Below, one piece after another: positions 37,177 through 45,078 of a DNA stretch of 64,000 bases. Origin of the DNA: Alphaproteobacteria bacterium (GTDB taxonomy: Bacteria; Pseudomonadota; Alphaproteobacteria; SP197). The position numbers and the translations under genes are program-made. The stretch lies in contig VGDP01000013.1 of assembly GCA_016869675.1 (NCBI GenBank), positions 1 to 64,000 of the forward strand, in the 5' to 3' direction. The notes below the pieces were generated by a model that ran no database searches, had not been told where the DNA came from, and worked only from the letters and a program-made list of their open reading frames with translations. Each line of letters begins with the position of its first letter. The stretch's first letter is position 1.

Positions 37177-37205
37177 TTGACCCATTCTGTCGTGCGATCT
37201 ATAGT
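37177..37205 (+). promoter_or_regulatory. sigma-70-type promoter of the arsR-like gene
   Basis: TTGACC (37177-37182), a 17-bp spacer and TATAGT (37200-37205). The predicted transcription start, 6-8 nt beyond the -10 box, falls at about 37212, on or next to the ATG at 37213. The mRNA would be leaderless, and there is no Shine-Dalgarno, in agreement. Confidence 0.7.
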
Positions 37206-37220
37206 TAACCAAATGGTTAA
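37205..37220 (+). promoter_or_regulatory. ArsR-type operator palindrome TTAACC-AAAT-GGTTAA
   Basis: A perfect 6-bp inverted repeat (TTAACC 37205-37210; GGTTAA 37215-37220) around AAAT. It overlaps the last base of the -10 box, the predicted start site and the ATG. Such AT-rich palindromes next to an ArsR gene are the usual autoregulatory sites, so the product probably represses its own operon by blocking polymerase. Confidence 0.7.
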
Positions 37221-37542
37221 ATATCAGCACGCGGCCCTCGACCGCACATTCGCCGCCCTGGCCGACCCGACGCGGCGCGCCATGGTGGCCCGCCTCGCCC
37301 TGGGGACCGCCACGGCCGGCGAACTGGCCAGGCCCTTCGCGCTTTCACTGCCCGCGATCTCGAAGCACCTCAAGGCGCTGGAAGGCGCCGGACTTATCGA
37401 GCGACGACGGGAAGGACGAACCCATCATCTGACCCTGCGAGCCGAGCAGCTGACCGATGCGGCCGGCTGGCTCGAACAGCAGACCAGCTTATTGAAGCGA
37501 AGCCTCGACCGACTGGCGCGCACCCTCGACGAACCCGCGTAG
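37213..37542 (+). CDS. ArsR-family transcriptional regulator
   Basis: 109 aa with a winged helix-turn-helix. DRTFAALADPTRRAMVARLA (residues 10-29) is the family opening, and ELARPFALSLPAISKHLKALEGAGLIERRREGR (about 37-69) is the HTH plus wing. No Cys metal-binding motif is present, so it belongs to the metal-independent ArsR group that usually precedes AHSA1/SRPBCC genes. The ATG at 37213 sits inside the operator palindrome. The downstream AHSA1 gene starts 10 bp later and is frameshifted, followed by a GST gene in overlap. Confidence 0.92.
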   Translation: MVKYQHAALDRTFAALADPTRRAMVARLALGTATAGELARPFALSLPAISKHLKALEGAGLIERRREGRTHHLTLRAEQLTDAAGWLEQQTSLLKRSLDRLARTLDEPA

Positions 37543-37552
37543 GAGAACGACG

Positions 37553-38027
37553 ATGAACACCGCGACCGCGGCGACCGCAGCGAACACCGACCACACTCTG
37601 CGGCTCGAGCGCCGCTTCAGGGCGGCACCGGACAGGGTGTTCCGCGCCTTGACCGACCCGGCGATCCTCAAGACCTGGTGGGGTCCGCCCGGCTTCACCA
37701 CGCCGCGCGCCGAGCTGGACGTGCGCCCCGGCGGTGCCTACGCCATCGACATGCAGGCGCCGAGCGGCAACAACCTGCGCATCCGAGGCACCTTCCGCGA
37801 AGTCGTGGCGCCGTCCCGCCTGGTCTACACGTGGGCGTGGCAAGACGGCGGCTATGCTGGGGTGGCGACGCTCGTCGCCCTGGACTTCGTGGCCGATGGC
37901 ACGGTAACCCTGCTGCGGGGTGACCCACGCGTTGATGACGTCGGCCGACATGGCCGGCGATCACGGCAAGGGCTGGAACGCCTGCCTCGACCGACTCGAG
38001 GCCCTGGCCGAGGGAGGCCTGGCATGA
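37553..38027 (+). pseudogene. AHSA1/SRPBCC-family protein with a one-base frameshift
   Basis: The N-terminal 120 or so codons (HTLRLERRFRAAPDRVFRAL, then KTWWGPPGF, RLVYTWAW) are intact AHSA1 sequence. After TVTLLRG the frame turns to Arg-rich noise. The expected ending (VTHALMTSADMAGDHGKGW, then CLDRLEALAEGG) lies in another frame and ends at a TGA overlapping the GST ATG (ATGA, 38024-38027). One extra G in the run GGGG at 37917-37920 restores everything. It could be a real mutation, programmed slippage or a sequencing error in the homopolymer. Confidence 0.82.
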
Positions 38028-38653
38028 GCGACGTCATCGTCTTCGGTTCCGACCTGTCGCCCTTCGTGCGCACGGCGCGGCTTACCTTCGTCGAGAAGGG
38101 CGTGCCCCACCAGCTCGAGGCCGCCGCGCTGGCGGACCCCGCGTACCGCGCGCGCCACCCTTACGCCCGCATGCCGGCCATGGAACACGGCAGGGTCCGT
38201 CTGTTCGAGACAGCGGCGATCGCCCGCTACGCCAACGAGGGGTTCGACGGACCGCCGCTGCAACCGACCGACGCAGTGGGGCGCGCGCGCATGACCCAGT
38301 GGATCAGCGCGTACAACGCTTACATGGCGGTCGTGTTCGGCCAGCGCCTGGTGATCGAGCGGTTCGCGCCCAGAATCTTCGACCGGCCGACCAACGAGGC
38401 GGTGATTCGCGACAACCTGCCGGATCTCGATCGAGCACTCAAAGTGCTGAATGGCAGTCTGGCCGACCTGCCCTACCTGGCCGGCCCGAACGCCAGCTTG
38501 GCCGACCTGCACGTGGCGCCGATGCTCCGGTACGTCGGCATGCCCCCCGAAGGCCAGCAGCGCCGGCCCGCACGCCCAGCGCTCGGGCGCTGGCTCGAAA
38601 CGGTGTTGGCGCGGCCGAGCTTCGCGGCGACCATGCCCAAGTTCGGGAGCTGA
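38024..38653 (+). CDS. glutathione S-transferase-like protein
   Basis: 209 aa. The N-terminal thioredoxin-like domain has VFGSDLSPFVRTARL (active-site Ser/Pro region near residues 9-14), ARMPAMEHG and FETAAIARY, with a Glu-Thr glutathione contact in place of the usual Glu-Ser. The alpha-helical domain (90-209) contains LADLHVAPML. The ATG overlaps the natural stop of the AHSA1 gene, so it belongs to the ArsR-controlled operon. It ends 7 bp from the convergent kinase gene. Confidence 0.88.
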   Translation: MSDVIVFGSDLSPFVRTARLTFVEKGVPHQLEAAALADPAYRARHPYARMPAMEHGRVRLFETAAIARYANEGFDGPPLQPTDAVGRARMTQWISAYNAYMAVVFGQRLVIERFAPRIFDRPTNEAVIRDNLPDLDRALKVLNGSLADLPYLAGPNASLADLHVAPMLRYVGMPPEGQQRRPARPALGRWLETVLARPSFAATMPKFGS

Positions 38654-38660
38654 CATTGCG

Positions 38661-40013
38661 TCAGTCCGGCTGGGCGACCCCGCAGGCGTCGAGCGCCGCG
38701 GCCTGGCGCTTGGCCAGCGCCTTGACGTCGAAGCCGGTGACGAGTTCGTGGAACAGGCGGTGCCAGTTGATTTCCGCCTTGAGGTGCAGGAACACGGCGC
38801 CGAGCCCGATCGCGGTGCGATCCATGAACACGAACTCGCGCGGCACCGTGACGCCGCCCAGTTCGCGCAGACGTGCATGGACCCGGCTCGCGACCCGGGC
38901 GCCGTACATGCCGCCACCCTCCTCCTGGATGCGGCGCGGCCGGTCCTCGAGCAGCGGCGCGTAGACGAACTCGGCCCACAGGTTGAGCGTGTCGATGACC
39001 TCGTTCTTGAGGCCGGCGAAGCCCCACGTCTCGTAGGCGTGCACGGCCAACGCGCGATCGTCGCGTTCGAGCGCGTGGTAGAGGTCGATGACGCCTTGGA
39101 CGAAGGGCGGGCGGAACTTCCGGATGCAGCCGAAGTCCAGGAGCTGAACGTCGAGGTTCGCAGCGACCTTGTAGTTCCCGAGATGCGGATCGCCGTGAAT
39201 CACGCCGTAGTTGTAGAAGGGCACGTACCAGGCGCGGAACATGGTGTGGGCCAGCCGGTTGCGGTCCTCGACCGTGCGGCCGACGAAACCCATCAGCGGC
39301 GCGCCATCCATCCACGTCATGGTCAGCAGCCGGCGCGTCGACAGTTCGTCGACCACCTCGGGCACGCGCACGTGCCGCTCGCCCTTCAGCATGGCGCGGT
39401 AGAGCCGCATGTGCCGGGCCTCGAGCGCGTAGTCGAGCTCCTCGCGCAGGCGCGCCGCGATCTCGTCGTGGATGCGCGAGGGATCGACGGCGCGGTCGTA
39501 GCGGCGATAGACCGCGAAGACGATCCGTAGCTGGTTGAGGTCGGCCTCGACCGCCGAAGCCATGTCCGGGTACTGCAGCTTGCACGCGAGCGCGCGGCCG
39601 TCGTGCGCCATCGCCCGGTGCACCTGGCCGAGCGAGGCCGCCGCGACCGCCGCGCGGTCGAACGAAGCGAAGCGCGCCTCCCAGTCGGACCCGAGTTCGC
39701 TCGCCGTGCGGCGCTTGACGAAAGGCCAGCCCATCGCCGGGGCGTTGGCCTGGAGCTGGGCAAGCTCGGCCGCGTACTCGGCCGGCAGCGCGTCGGGGAT
39801 GGTCGACAGCAACTGAGCCACCTTCATGAGCGGGCCCTTGAGCCCGCCCAGCGCGGCGCGCAGGTCGGCGGCGAAGCGGGTGCGGTCGACAGGCACGCCG
39901 AACAGGCGTTCGGCGCCCACCCGCGCCGCCAGGCCGCCCATCGACGAAGACACGCGCGCGTAGCGCCGCACGCGGCGGCCCAGCGTGTTCTTCTCGTCGG
40001 GCGCGCGTGCCAC
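38661..40013 (-). CDS. ABC1/UbiB (AarF)-family atypical kinase
   Basis: 450 aa. The family features are in order: an N-terminal KxGQ-like motif seen as MKVAQLLSTIPDALP (residues 61-75), the Ala-rich nucleotide loop AAASLGQVHRA (about 125), the catalytic HGDPHLGNY (about 255) and DFGCIRKF (metal Asp). UbiB/COQ8 proteins are lipid-associated ATPases needed for ubiquinone synthesis. This copy stands away from ubiE/ubiJ and lacks the C-terminal membrane helices of E. coli UbiB, so it may be a paralogue. It starts 3 bp after pepF. Confidence 0.88.
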   Translation of the reverse strand: MARAPDEKNTLGRRVRRYARVSSSMGGLAARVGAERLFGVPVDRTRFAADLRAALGGLKGPLMKVAQLLSTIPDALPAEYAAELAQLQANAPAMGWPFVKRRTASELGSDWEARFASFDRAAVAAASLGQVHRAMAHDGRALACKLQYPDMASAVEADLNQLRIVFAVYRRYDRAVDPSRIHDEIAARLREELDYALEARHMRLYRAMLKGERHVRVPEVVDELSTRRLLTMTWMDGAPLMGFVGRTVEDRNRLAHTMFRAWYVPFYNYGVIHGDPHLGNYKVAANLDVQLLDFGCIRKFRPPFVQGVIDLYHALERDDRALAVHAYETWGFAGLKNEVIDTLNLWAEFVYAPLLEDRPRRIQEEGGGMYGARVASRVHARLRELGGVTVPREFVFMDRTAIGLGAVFLHLKAEINWHRLFHELVTGFDVKALAKRQAAALDACGVAQPD

Positions 40014-40016
40014 CGC

Positions 40017-41789
40017 CTAGCTCAGCGCCGCGAGCTCGTCGATGGTGCGCGCGATCACGCCCAGCCCCTTGGCCCAGAAGCGCGGGTCCGAGGCATCCAG
40101 CCCGAAGGGCGCCAGCAGTTCGCCGTGGCGCTTGGTGCCGCCCGCGCGCAAGAGATCCATGTAGCGCGCCTGGAAGCCACGCGGCTGTTCCTCGTAGCGG
40201 GCGTATAGCGCGTTCACCAGGCAATCGCCGAACGCGTAGGCGTAGACATAGAACGGCGAGTGCACGAAGTGCGAGATGTAGCACCAGAAGTTGGCGTAGC
40301 TGGCGTCGAAGCGCAGCGCCGGGCCCAGGCTCTCGCCCTGGATCGCGAACCAGATCTCCGATAGCCGATCCACCGTCAGTTCGCCCTTGCGTCGCTCGGC
40401 GTGCACGCGGGTTTCGAACTCGAGGAACGCGATCTGGCGCACCACGGTGTTCAGCATGTCCTCGACCTTGCCGGCCAGCAGGATCCGGCGCCGCGCGCGG
40501 TCCTTCTCGCGTACGAGCAGGCTGCGGAACGTGAGCTGCTCGCCGAACACCGAGGCCGTCTCGGCCAACGTGAGCGGCGTGTCCGCCATGAGCGGTCCCT
40601 GCTCGGCCGCCAGCACTTGGTGCACACCGTGGCCCAGCTCGTGCGCCAGCGTCATGACGTCGCGGGTGCGGCCCTGGTAGTTCAGCAGCAGGTACGGGTG
40701 CGCCGAGGGCACGGTCGGGTGCGCGAAGGCGCCGCCCACCTTGCCTGGGCCGACCGGCGCGTCGATCCAGCCCTTGTCGAAGAAGGGTTGCGCGACCTTG
40801 GCCAGGTCCTTGGAGAACGCCGCGTAGGCGTCCATGACCGTGTTGCGCGCGTCGTTCCAGGCGAAGATGTCCTCGTCCACTTCGGGCAGAGGCGCGTTGC
40901 GGTCCCACCAGTCGAGTTGGTTGCCGCCGAGCCAGCGCGCCTTCATGGCGTAGTAGCGGTGGGCGAGGCGCCGATACGCCTGCCGCACCGCGGCGACCAG
41001 CGCGTCGACCACCTCGTCCTCGACCTGGTTGGCGACGTTGCGCGACGAGATCGGCCGCTTGAAGCCGCGCCAGCGGTCCTCGATCTCCTTGTCCTTGACC
41101 AGGGTGTTGAGGATATGGGCGAACAGCCGCGAGTTCTGGCCGAACACGCGGCCGAGTTCGAGGCCCGCCTCGCGCCGCCGCGCCGGATCGGGCGAGCTCA
41201 ACCCGTCGAGCGCCTCGGTCTCCGACAGGCTCTGGCCGCCCAGGTCGAAGCGCATCTGGGCGACCGACTCGTCGAACAAGCGCGTCCACGCCTCCGCGCC
41301 CGCCACGGACTTCTCGTGCAGGATCTTCTCGATGCCATCGTCGAGCTGGTAGGGCCGGAACGCGCGCACGTCGCGCAGCCACGGACGGTAGCGACCGGCG
41401 GCGGGGTGCGCGAGCTTGCGCTCCAGCACCGCGTCGTCGATGCGGTTGATCTCCAGCGTGAAGAACAGAAGGCGCGTCGAGGTCTCGTTCGTCCGTTCGG
41501 ACATGGTCTGGAAGAAGCGGCCCTTTTCGGGGTCGTCGACCGAACGGCAGAAGTAGAGATAGGCGTAGCTTCCGATGCGTTGCAGGCGCTCGCTCTGATG
41601 CTCGTACGACGCGATGGCGGCACCGAAATCCTCGCCTGTGAGGCCGGCGAGCTTGCCCTTGTACGTCCGCTCGAAGCGCGCCGCGTCCCTGTCCGACGCG
41701 GCCAGGTCGCGCAGCAGCGCCTTGGACTGGGGGCCAGTGTAGAGATCGTCCAGCTTCCAGGTCGGCAGCGCGCCGAGGTCGTGCGCCAT
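40017..41789 (-). CDS. pepF: M3-family oligoendopeptidase F
   Basis: 590-aa cytoplasmic zinc peptidase of family M3B. The zinc motif HELGH (LAHELGHGVHQ) is near residue 387, with the downstream Glu in ASVFGEQL. The N-terminal helical domain starts LPTWKLDDLYTG. It degrades oligopeptides. Its upstream region was displaced by the adjacent insertion sequence: only 57 bp lie between its ATG and the target duplication. Confidence 0.93.
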   Translation of the reverse strand: MAHDLGALPTWKLDDLYTGPQSKALLRDLAASDRDAARFERTYKGKLAGLTGEDFGAAIASYEHQSERLQRIGSYAYLYFCRSVDDPEKGRFFQTMSERTNETSTRLLFFTLEINRIDDAVLERKLAHPAAGRYRPWLRDVRAFRPYQLDDGIEKILHEKSVAGAEAWTRLFDESVAQMRFDLGGQSLSETEALDGLSSPDPARRREAGLELGRVFGQNSRLFAHILNTLVKDKEIEDRWRGFKRPISSRNVANQVEDEVVDALVAAVRQAYRRLAHRYYAMKARWLGGNQLDWWDRNAPLPEVDEDIFAWNDARNTVMDAYAAFSKDLAKVAQPFFDKGWIDAPVGPGKVGGAFAHPTVPSAHPYLLLNYQGRTRDVMTLAHELGHGVHQVLAAEQGPLMADTPLTLAETASVFGEQLTFRSLLVREKDRARRRILLAGKVEDMLNTVVRQIAFLEFETRVHAERRKGELTVDRLSEIWFAIQGESLGPALRFDASYANFWCYISHFVHSPFYVYAYAFGDCLVNALYARYEEQPRGFQARYMDLLRAGGTKRHGELLAPFGLDASDPRFWAKGLGVIARTIDELAALS

Positions 41790-41846
41790 AGTCGTTCTCC
41801 CGCAAACCGTTCACCGGAACATAGGGTGGGCAGGCGCCCGGGCCAA

Positions 41847-41863
41847 GGTTCCAACGGCGGCGC
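41847..41863 (+). repeat. left 17-bp target-site duplication of the insertion sequence
   Basis: GGTTCCAACGGCGGCGC, identical to 43278-43294 and directly abutting the terminal TGTCG of the element. The exact copies on each side show that the element inserted here and that neither junction has drifted. Confidence 0.9.
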
Positions 41864-41892
41864 TGTCGCGAGCAGATGAGTCGTCCGGGTTA
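41864..41892 (+). repeat. left terminal inverted repeat
   Basis: Starts TGTCGCGAGCAGATGAGT. Aligned to the reverse complement of the right end with one gap, about 22 of 29 positions agree. Confidence 0.75.
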
Positions 41893-41941
41893 GGTAGCAC
41901 ACGAGTTGTCCGGTTTGGTGAGCCTGCGAGGGAGCGGGGCG

Positions 41942-43135
41942 ATGAACCGGACGACGTTGCTACAGGACCGCAGGATGGAGAAGATCGAGGATGTTCTTGG
42001 GCGCTACTTGCGTCGAGAGCTATCGGGATTGGAAGCTGGGGAGCTGTTGGGCGTCTCGGAGCGTCAGTTCCGGCGCTACCGCCGCCGCTTTGACGAGGAG
42101 GGTCTGGACGGTCTCGTGGACCGTCGGCTTGGCAAGGCTTCGGCGCGGCGGGTTCCGGTGGACCGGATCGCGTGGCTTCTGGATGAGTATCGGACGCGGC
42201 ACATGGGCTGAACGGTGAAGCACTTCCACGAGCACGTTCAGGCGCGTCACGGCTTTCGGCTGAGCTACAGCTGGACCAAGACCCAGCTGCACGCCGCCGG
42301 CCTGGTGGATCGGGCGAAGCGGCGAGGCGCGCACCGTCGCCGTCGGCCGCGCAAGCCATGCGCCCGCATGATGCTGCACCAGGACGGCAGTCGGTTCGCC
42401 TGGCTGGCTGGCGCGCCCGAACTGCACCTGATCGTGACCCTGGACGACGCGACCAGCACGATCCACTCGGCCTTCCTGGTCGAGGAGGAGGGCACGGCCT
42501 CGACCTTGCGCGCGCTGCTCGACGTGTTCACGGCCGGGGGTCTTCCGGCGAGCCTTTATACCGACCGGGGCAGTCACTACTTCCACACGCCTGAGGCAGG
42601 CAGCAAGGTGGACAGGACCCGGCTGACCCAGGTGGGCCCGGCGCTCGATCGTCTGGGTGTCGAGCACATCGCGGCATACTCGCCCGAGGCGCGCGGACGC
42701 TCGGAGCGCGCCTTCGGCACGCTGCAGGATAGCTTGCCCAAGGAACTCGCGCTCGCCGGCATCGCCATGATTGAGGCGGCCAGCCGCTTCATCCGCGCGG
42801 TCTACCTGCCGGCGCACAACGCCCGCTTCGCGGTGGCGCCGGAGCTGCCCGAGAGCGCCTTCGTGACGGTGACGGACCGGGCCGCACTGGTCGAGATTCT
42901 GTGCGTCGAGGAAGAGCGCATCGTGGCGCGCGACAACACCGTCGGCCTTGGTCGGCTCCGGCTCCAGTTGCCGCCAAGTCCGTTGCGTCACCACTTCGTC
43001 AAGGCCCGCGTCAAGCTGCGCGTCTATCCCGACGGCACTCTCGCCGTCGCCCATGGACCCCGTGTCATCGCCCGCTACGACAAGGAGGGAACCCTGATCG
43101 ACCCACAACGACCGGCGCTGGGGGCCGCGGCGTGA
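41942..43135 (+). pseudogene. DDE transposase of the insertion sequence, interrupted by TGA
   Basis: 398-codon frame. The N-terminal HTH region (LSGLEAGELLGVSERQFRRY, residues 30-49) is followed by a linker, then an rve-type DDE core. The catalytic residues appear as Asp in VTLDDATS, Asp in YTDRGSH and Glu in ARGRSERAF. A C-terminal barrel-like domain ends at GAAA. TGA at 42209-42211 interrupts RTRHMG-stop-TVKHFHEH inside a motif that is normally continuous, so a TGG-to-TGA change is likely. The ATG at 41942 was chosen. The copy should be immobile unless read through. Confidence 0.85.
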
Positions 43136-43247
43136 AACGCTTCGACGCCGCGCAACCCCAGCGCCCCGTGGATATGTGGACGACGCTCCGCGCCGCCCAC
43201 ATCCCCACAGGGCCATCAACAACAGAAGCGGACAACCATTGTGCTAA

Positions 43248-43277
43248 AAAAACGGTCAACTCAATGTGCTACCGACA
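43248..43277 (-). repeat. right terminal inverted repeat
   Basis: Reverse complement starts TGTCGGTAGCACATTGAGTT and matches the left end. A second related copy lies just inside it. The very end (CGACA) mirrors the left TGTCG. Confidence 0.75.
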
Positions 43278-43294
43278 GGTTCCAACGGCGGCGC
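43278..43294 (+). repeat. right 17-bp target-site duplication
   Basis: Second copy of GGTTCCAACGGCGGCGC. It lies 19 bp before the start codon of the acyl-CoA synthetase gene, so the insertion replaced that gene's upstream promoter region. Confidence 0.9.
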
Positions 43295-43313
43295 GACCGG
43301 ATAGACTGACGTT

Positions 43314-45074
43314 ATGAGCCGTGTCATCGACGCATCGCCCGCGACTTGGCCCAACCTGGTCGCCATGTTCTTCGACCAGGCCGCGCGCCTGGGCGATCGA
43401 CCCTGGCTGTGGGCGAAGCGTGACGGCGCGTTCCGGCCGACCCGCTGGGACGAGGCGGCACGCGACGTGACCGCGCTGGCCCATTCCCTGCGCGGCCTGG
43501 GCATCGCGCCGGGCGATCGCATCGCCCTCGTCGCCGAGAGCCGGCCGGAATGGGCGATCGCCGACTTCGCGATCATGGCGGCGGGCGGCGTGACCGTGCC
43601 GGCCTACGTCACGAACACGGCCGCCGATCATCGTCACGTGCTGAACGACAGCGGCGCGCGCGTCGTGATCGTCTCGACCGCCAAGCTGGCCGAGCGGGTG
43701 ATGGAGGCCGCGGCCGAGTGCCCTTCGGTCGAAACCGTCGTGGCGATCGAACCGGTCAAGCAGAGGGGAGCCGTGCGCGTCGCCGCGTGGTCGGACCTTA
43801 TGGCGGCGCGGCCCCCCGACGGTGCGCCGCTGGGCGGCCAGAGCCGCGACGACATCGCGTGCCTGATCTACACGTCCGGCACGGGCGGCACGCCCAAGGG
43901 CGTCATGCTGAGCCACGGCGCGATCCTGCACAACGTGCGCGGCGCCCGGCGCCTGTTCCACTCCATCGGCCTGAACGACGAGGTGTTCCTGTCGTTCCTG
44001 CCGCTCAGCCACGCGTACGAGCACACCGCGGGTCTAATGTTCCCCGTGGCGATCGGCGCCCAGGTCTACTTCGCGGAAAGCGTCGGCGAGCTATCCCGCC
44101 ATTTCGTCGAGGTCCGCCCGACCATCGTGACCTGCGTGCCCAGGCTGTACGAGGTCCTGCGCGAGCGCATCCTGGGCCAGGTGCACAAGAACACGGGGCT
44201 GAAGCGTCGCCTGTTCGACCTGGCGCTCGACATCGGGCTGCGCCGGCACGGCGCGGGCGGCCGTGTAGGCCTGCTGGAGCAGCTGATCGACCCGCTGCTC
44301 GATCGCCTGGTGCGCAGCAAGGTGGCCGCGCGCTTCGGCGGCCGACTCAAGGCATTCGTCTCGGGCGGCGCGCCGCTCAACCCTGAGGTCGGCCTGTTCT
44401 TCCTGGCGCTCGGCGTTCGCGTGCTGCAGGGCTACGGCCAGACCGAATCGGCACCGGTGATCAGCGCCAATCTGCCCGAGCGCAACAAGATCGCGACCGT
44501 CGGTCCGCCGCTGGAGGATGTCGAGGTGCGCATCGCCGAGGACGGCGAGATCCTGGTGCGTGGCGAGCTGGTCATGAAGGGCTACTGGCGCAACGAGGCG
44601 GCCTCGCGCGCCGCGCTGGTCGACGGCTGGCTGCACACCGGCGACATCGGCCACCTGGATGAGGACGGCTACCTCGTCATCACCGACCGTAAGAAGGACA
44701 TCATCGTCAATTCGGGTGGCGACAACGTCGCCCCCCAGCGCGTCGAAGGCATGTTGACGCTGCAACCGGAAGTCGCCCAGGCCGCCGTGTTCGGCGACCG
44801 CCGGCCCCATCTGGTGGCCCTGCTGGTACCCGATGCGGATGGCCTGCGTGCGCAGGGCGTCGACGCCCGCGACGCGGAGGCCGTACACCAAGCGCTGGGC
44901 GACGCGGTGAGTCGCGCCAACGAGAAGCTCTCGGTCATCGAGAAGGTCAAGCGCTTCGCCCTCGCCGACGAGCCGTTCACCATCGACAATGGCCTGATGA
45001 CCGCGACGTTGAAGGTGCGCCGGCACGCGGTGCTCGCGCGTTATCGCGAGCGCATCGAGGCGCTTTGGGCCTGA
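43314..45074 (+). CDS. long-chain acyl-CoA synthetase (AMP-forming)
   Basis: 586 aa, FAA1/FadD15-like ANL enzyme that activates fatty acids to acyl-CoA. Motifs are YTSGTGGTPKGVMLSH (residues 184-199), QGYGQTES, WLHTGDIGHLDEDG and DRKKDIIVNSGGDNVAP. It ends normally (HAVLARYRERIEALWA). GACTGACGTT precedes the ATG, with no strong Shine-Dalgarno. The promoter was split from its regular upstream DNA by the insertion sequence. A GTG-start Rieske gene follows after 4 bp. Confidence 0.9.
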   Translation: MSRVIDASPATWPNLVAMFFDQAARLGDRPWLWAKRDGAFRPTRWDEAARDVTALAHSLRGLGIAPGDRIALVAESRPEWAIADFAIMAAGGVTVPAYVTNTAADHRHVLNDSGARVVIVSTAKLAERVMEAAAECPSVETVVAIEPVKQRGAVRVAAWSDLMAARPPDGAPLGGQSRDDIACLIYTSGTGGTPKGVMLSHGAILHNVRGARRLFHSIGLNDEVFLSFLPLSHAYEHTAGLMFPVAIGAQVYFAESVGELSRHFVEVRPTIVTCVPRLYEVLRERILGQVHKNTGLKRRLFDLALDIGLRRHGAGGRVGLLEQLIDPLLDRLVRSKVAARFGGRLKAFVSGGAPLNPEVGLFFLALGVRVLQGYGQTESAPVISANLPERNKIATVGPPLEDVEVRIAEDGEILVRGELVMKGYWRNEAASRAALVDGWLHTGDIGHLDEDGYLVITDRKKDIIVNSGGDNVAPQRVEGMLTLQPEVAQAAVFGDRRPHLVALLVPDADGLRAQGVDARDAEAVHQALGDAVSRANEKLSVIEKVKRFALADEPFTIDNGLMTATLKVRRHAVLARYRERIEALWA

Positions 45075-45078
45075 CCGC

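Larger units (their letters stand above)
41864..43277 (+). mobile_element. 1414-bp insertion sequence, IS1202/ISNCY-like, with long target duplication
   Basis: Bounded by imperfect terminal inverted repeats of about 30 bp (TGTCG...CGACA) and flanked by a perfect 17-bp direct repeat. Each end carries a second, internal copy of the repeat core (GCACA-GAGTTG-CCG type at 41893-41915 and 43241-43273), so two transposase-binding units per end are likely. One transposase gene fills the element and is broken by TGA. From memory, ISNCY elements of the IS1202 group make unusually long target duplications, with a subgroup at 15-18 bp. The element sits in what was a 95-bp divergent promoter region between pepF and an acyl-CoA synthetase gene. 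Confidence 0.88.

Noticed and set aside
38473-41814. 1113-codon minus-strand frame across the UbiB-like and pepF genes
   Set aside because: It is the shifted frame of pepF and ubiB-like genes, with composition typical of high-GC frame shadows.
43136-43264. A second gene in the 3' part of the insertion sequence
   Set aside because: The open frame there is antisense or shifted and lies mostly in non-coding end sequence of the element.
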